Shown one piece after another: positions 4,877 through 5,530 of a stretch of 5,530 bases of DNA. Source of the DNA: Pseudomonadota bacterium (GTDB taxonomy: Bacteria > Pseudomonadota > Gammaproteobacteria > Burkholderiales > Thiobacillaceae); NCBI GenBank assembly GCA_021791235.1, contig JAJYXA010000460.1:1-5530 (forward strand), in the 5' to 3' direction. Each line of letters starts with the position of its first letter. The first letter of the stretch is position 1. The position numbers were made by a program, and so were the translations under genes. The notes beneath the pieces were generated by a model. That model was not told the origin of the DNA. It did no database searches and worked only from the letters and a program-made list of their open reading frames with translations.

Positions 4877-5530
4877 GCGCCTGCTCCCCATACGGCGCGC
4901 AGCAGATGGTTCAACACACCGCCGACCAGGAATGCGAACGGAATGATGAGCGCCAGCATGGCGGCGGCAATTTTTAGCCCCTGCTCCTTCACGATCATCA
5001 TCACGCTGGCGATGCACGGCACGAACAGGGTGATGGTGACCATGCCGACCACGGCCTGGATGGGGGACAGCTGGCTGCTCAATGCAAACAGGCCGGTGGC
5101 GCCGAAGTCGCGCCGCAGAAATCCCATCACGAAGGCGGCGCTGGCTTCCCTGGGCAGTCCCAGCCAGCCCGATACCAGCGGTTCGCCGGCGCGGATGATG
5201 GCGGGCAGTGCGCCGACCTGGTCCAGCACGAACATGATCAGGGTGCCCAGCAGGAACAGCGGGATGACCTCGACCAGGTACCACTTCAGGCGCCCCACGG
5301 TTTTCTTGGCGACGTTGCCCAGCAGCGGCAGCCGTATGGGCGGCATTTCGGTCACCAGCGGAATGCGCCGGCCGGGAATGAGTTTGGCGGCCAGAAAGCC
5401 CGCCAGCATCAGCACGCCGACCATCGCTGTCACCCAGATCAGCAGGGCCGGGAATGAAACCCCGCCGAGCAGGCCGAGCACCACGCCCAGCTGCGCCGAG
5501 CAGGGAATCGCCAGCGCCATGAGAAAGATG
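4873..5530 (-). CDS. feoB: Ferrous iron transport protein B, C-terminal part
   Basis: FeoB is the inner-membrane Fe(II) permease with an N-terminal GTPase domain. Only the last 218 residues are in the window; the GTPase and first membrane half lie beyond base 5530, so the internal ATG at 5520 is not the start. Counting from the first complete codon, the fragment has the Gate motif P9-C-S-A-Q-L-G15, the EMPPIRLP linker at 61-68, GFLRRDFGATGL at 136-147, and FVPCIAS at 169-175 with a second conserved cysteine. Membrane segments lie near 14-22, 27-50, 83-104, 157-181 and 187-208. The PCSAQLG form differs from the SCGARLP form of E. coli FeoB. The protein ends normally and overlaps feoA by 4 bases. 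Confidence 0.93.
   Translation of the reverse strand, partial: IFLMALAIPCSAQLGVVLGLLGGVSFPALLIWVTAMVGVLMLAGFLAAKLIPGRRIPLVTEMPPIRLPLLGNVAKKTVGRLKWYLVEVIPLFLLGTLIMFVLDQVGALPAIIRAGEPLVSGWLGLPREASAAFVMGFLRRDFGATGLFALSSQLSPIQAVVGMVTITLFVPCIASVMMIVKEQGLKIAAAMLALIIPFAFLVGGVLNHLLRAVWGAGA

Noticed and set aside
1..5530. Evidence for a defence system, CRISPR array, phage or transposon
   Set aside because: No direct repeat arrays, transposase or integrase motifs, or terminal inverted repeats were found; all large genes belong to known housekeeping or iron families.

Overview
The window is GC-rich, densely coded DNA from a proteobacterium, most likely a betaproteobacterium. This rests on the UvrC, PgsA, Bfr and Bfd protein sequences and on the order uvrC-pgsA-tRNA-Gly, which is also found in E. 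coli and relatives. The genus cannot be fixed from the sequence alone. Every gene I can support is on the minus strand, so transcription runs from high to low coordinates.

Iron block (5530 to about 3263). The window opens inside feoB, the ferrous iron permease; only the C-terminal 218 residues are present. A small feoA-like gene follows, overlapping the feoB stop by 4 bases, and then a probable terminator. About 400 bases without an intact gene come next; they hold one possible decayed reading frame for a small exported protein. Then comes bfd (bacterioferritin-associated ferredoxin), whose promoter carries a near-perfect Fur box over its -35, and bfr (bacterioferritin), which has its own leader, no visible Fur box and a clear intrinsic terminator. 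Together these genes import Fe(II), store it, and release it from store when iron is short.

Repair and housekeeping block (3258 to 70). A family 5 (UDGb-like) uracil-DNA glycosylase, a 61-residue tautomerase, uvrC and pgsA are packed with gaps of only 2 to 4 bases and look like one operon. The glycosylase start lies only a few bases beyond the bfr terminator, so its expression may depend on read-through.

End of window (65 to 1). A strong consensus sigma-70 promoter with a GC-rich discriminator drives a tRNA gene whose first 22 bases match tRNA-Gly; the rest is outside the window.

I see no mobile element, CRISPR array, phage gene or convincing unknown multi-gene system. The most interesting points are a bacterioferritin that lacks one ferroxidase ligand while keeping its heme and Bfd-docking residues, the terminator next to the glycosylase start, a tautomerase without the canonical arginines inside a DNA-repair operon, and the broken signal-peptide frame.
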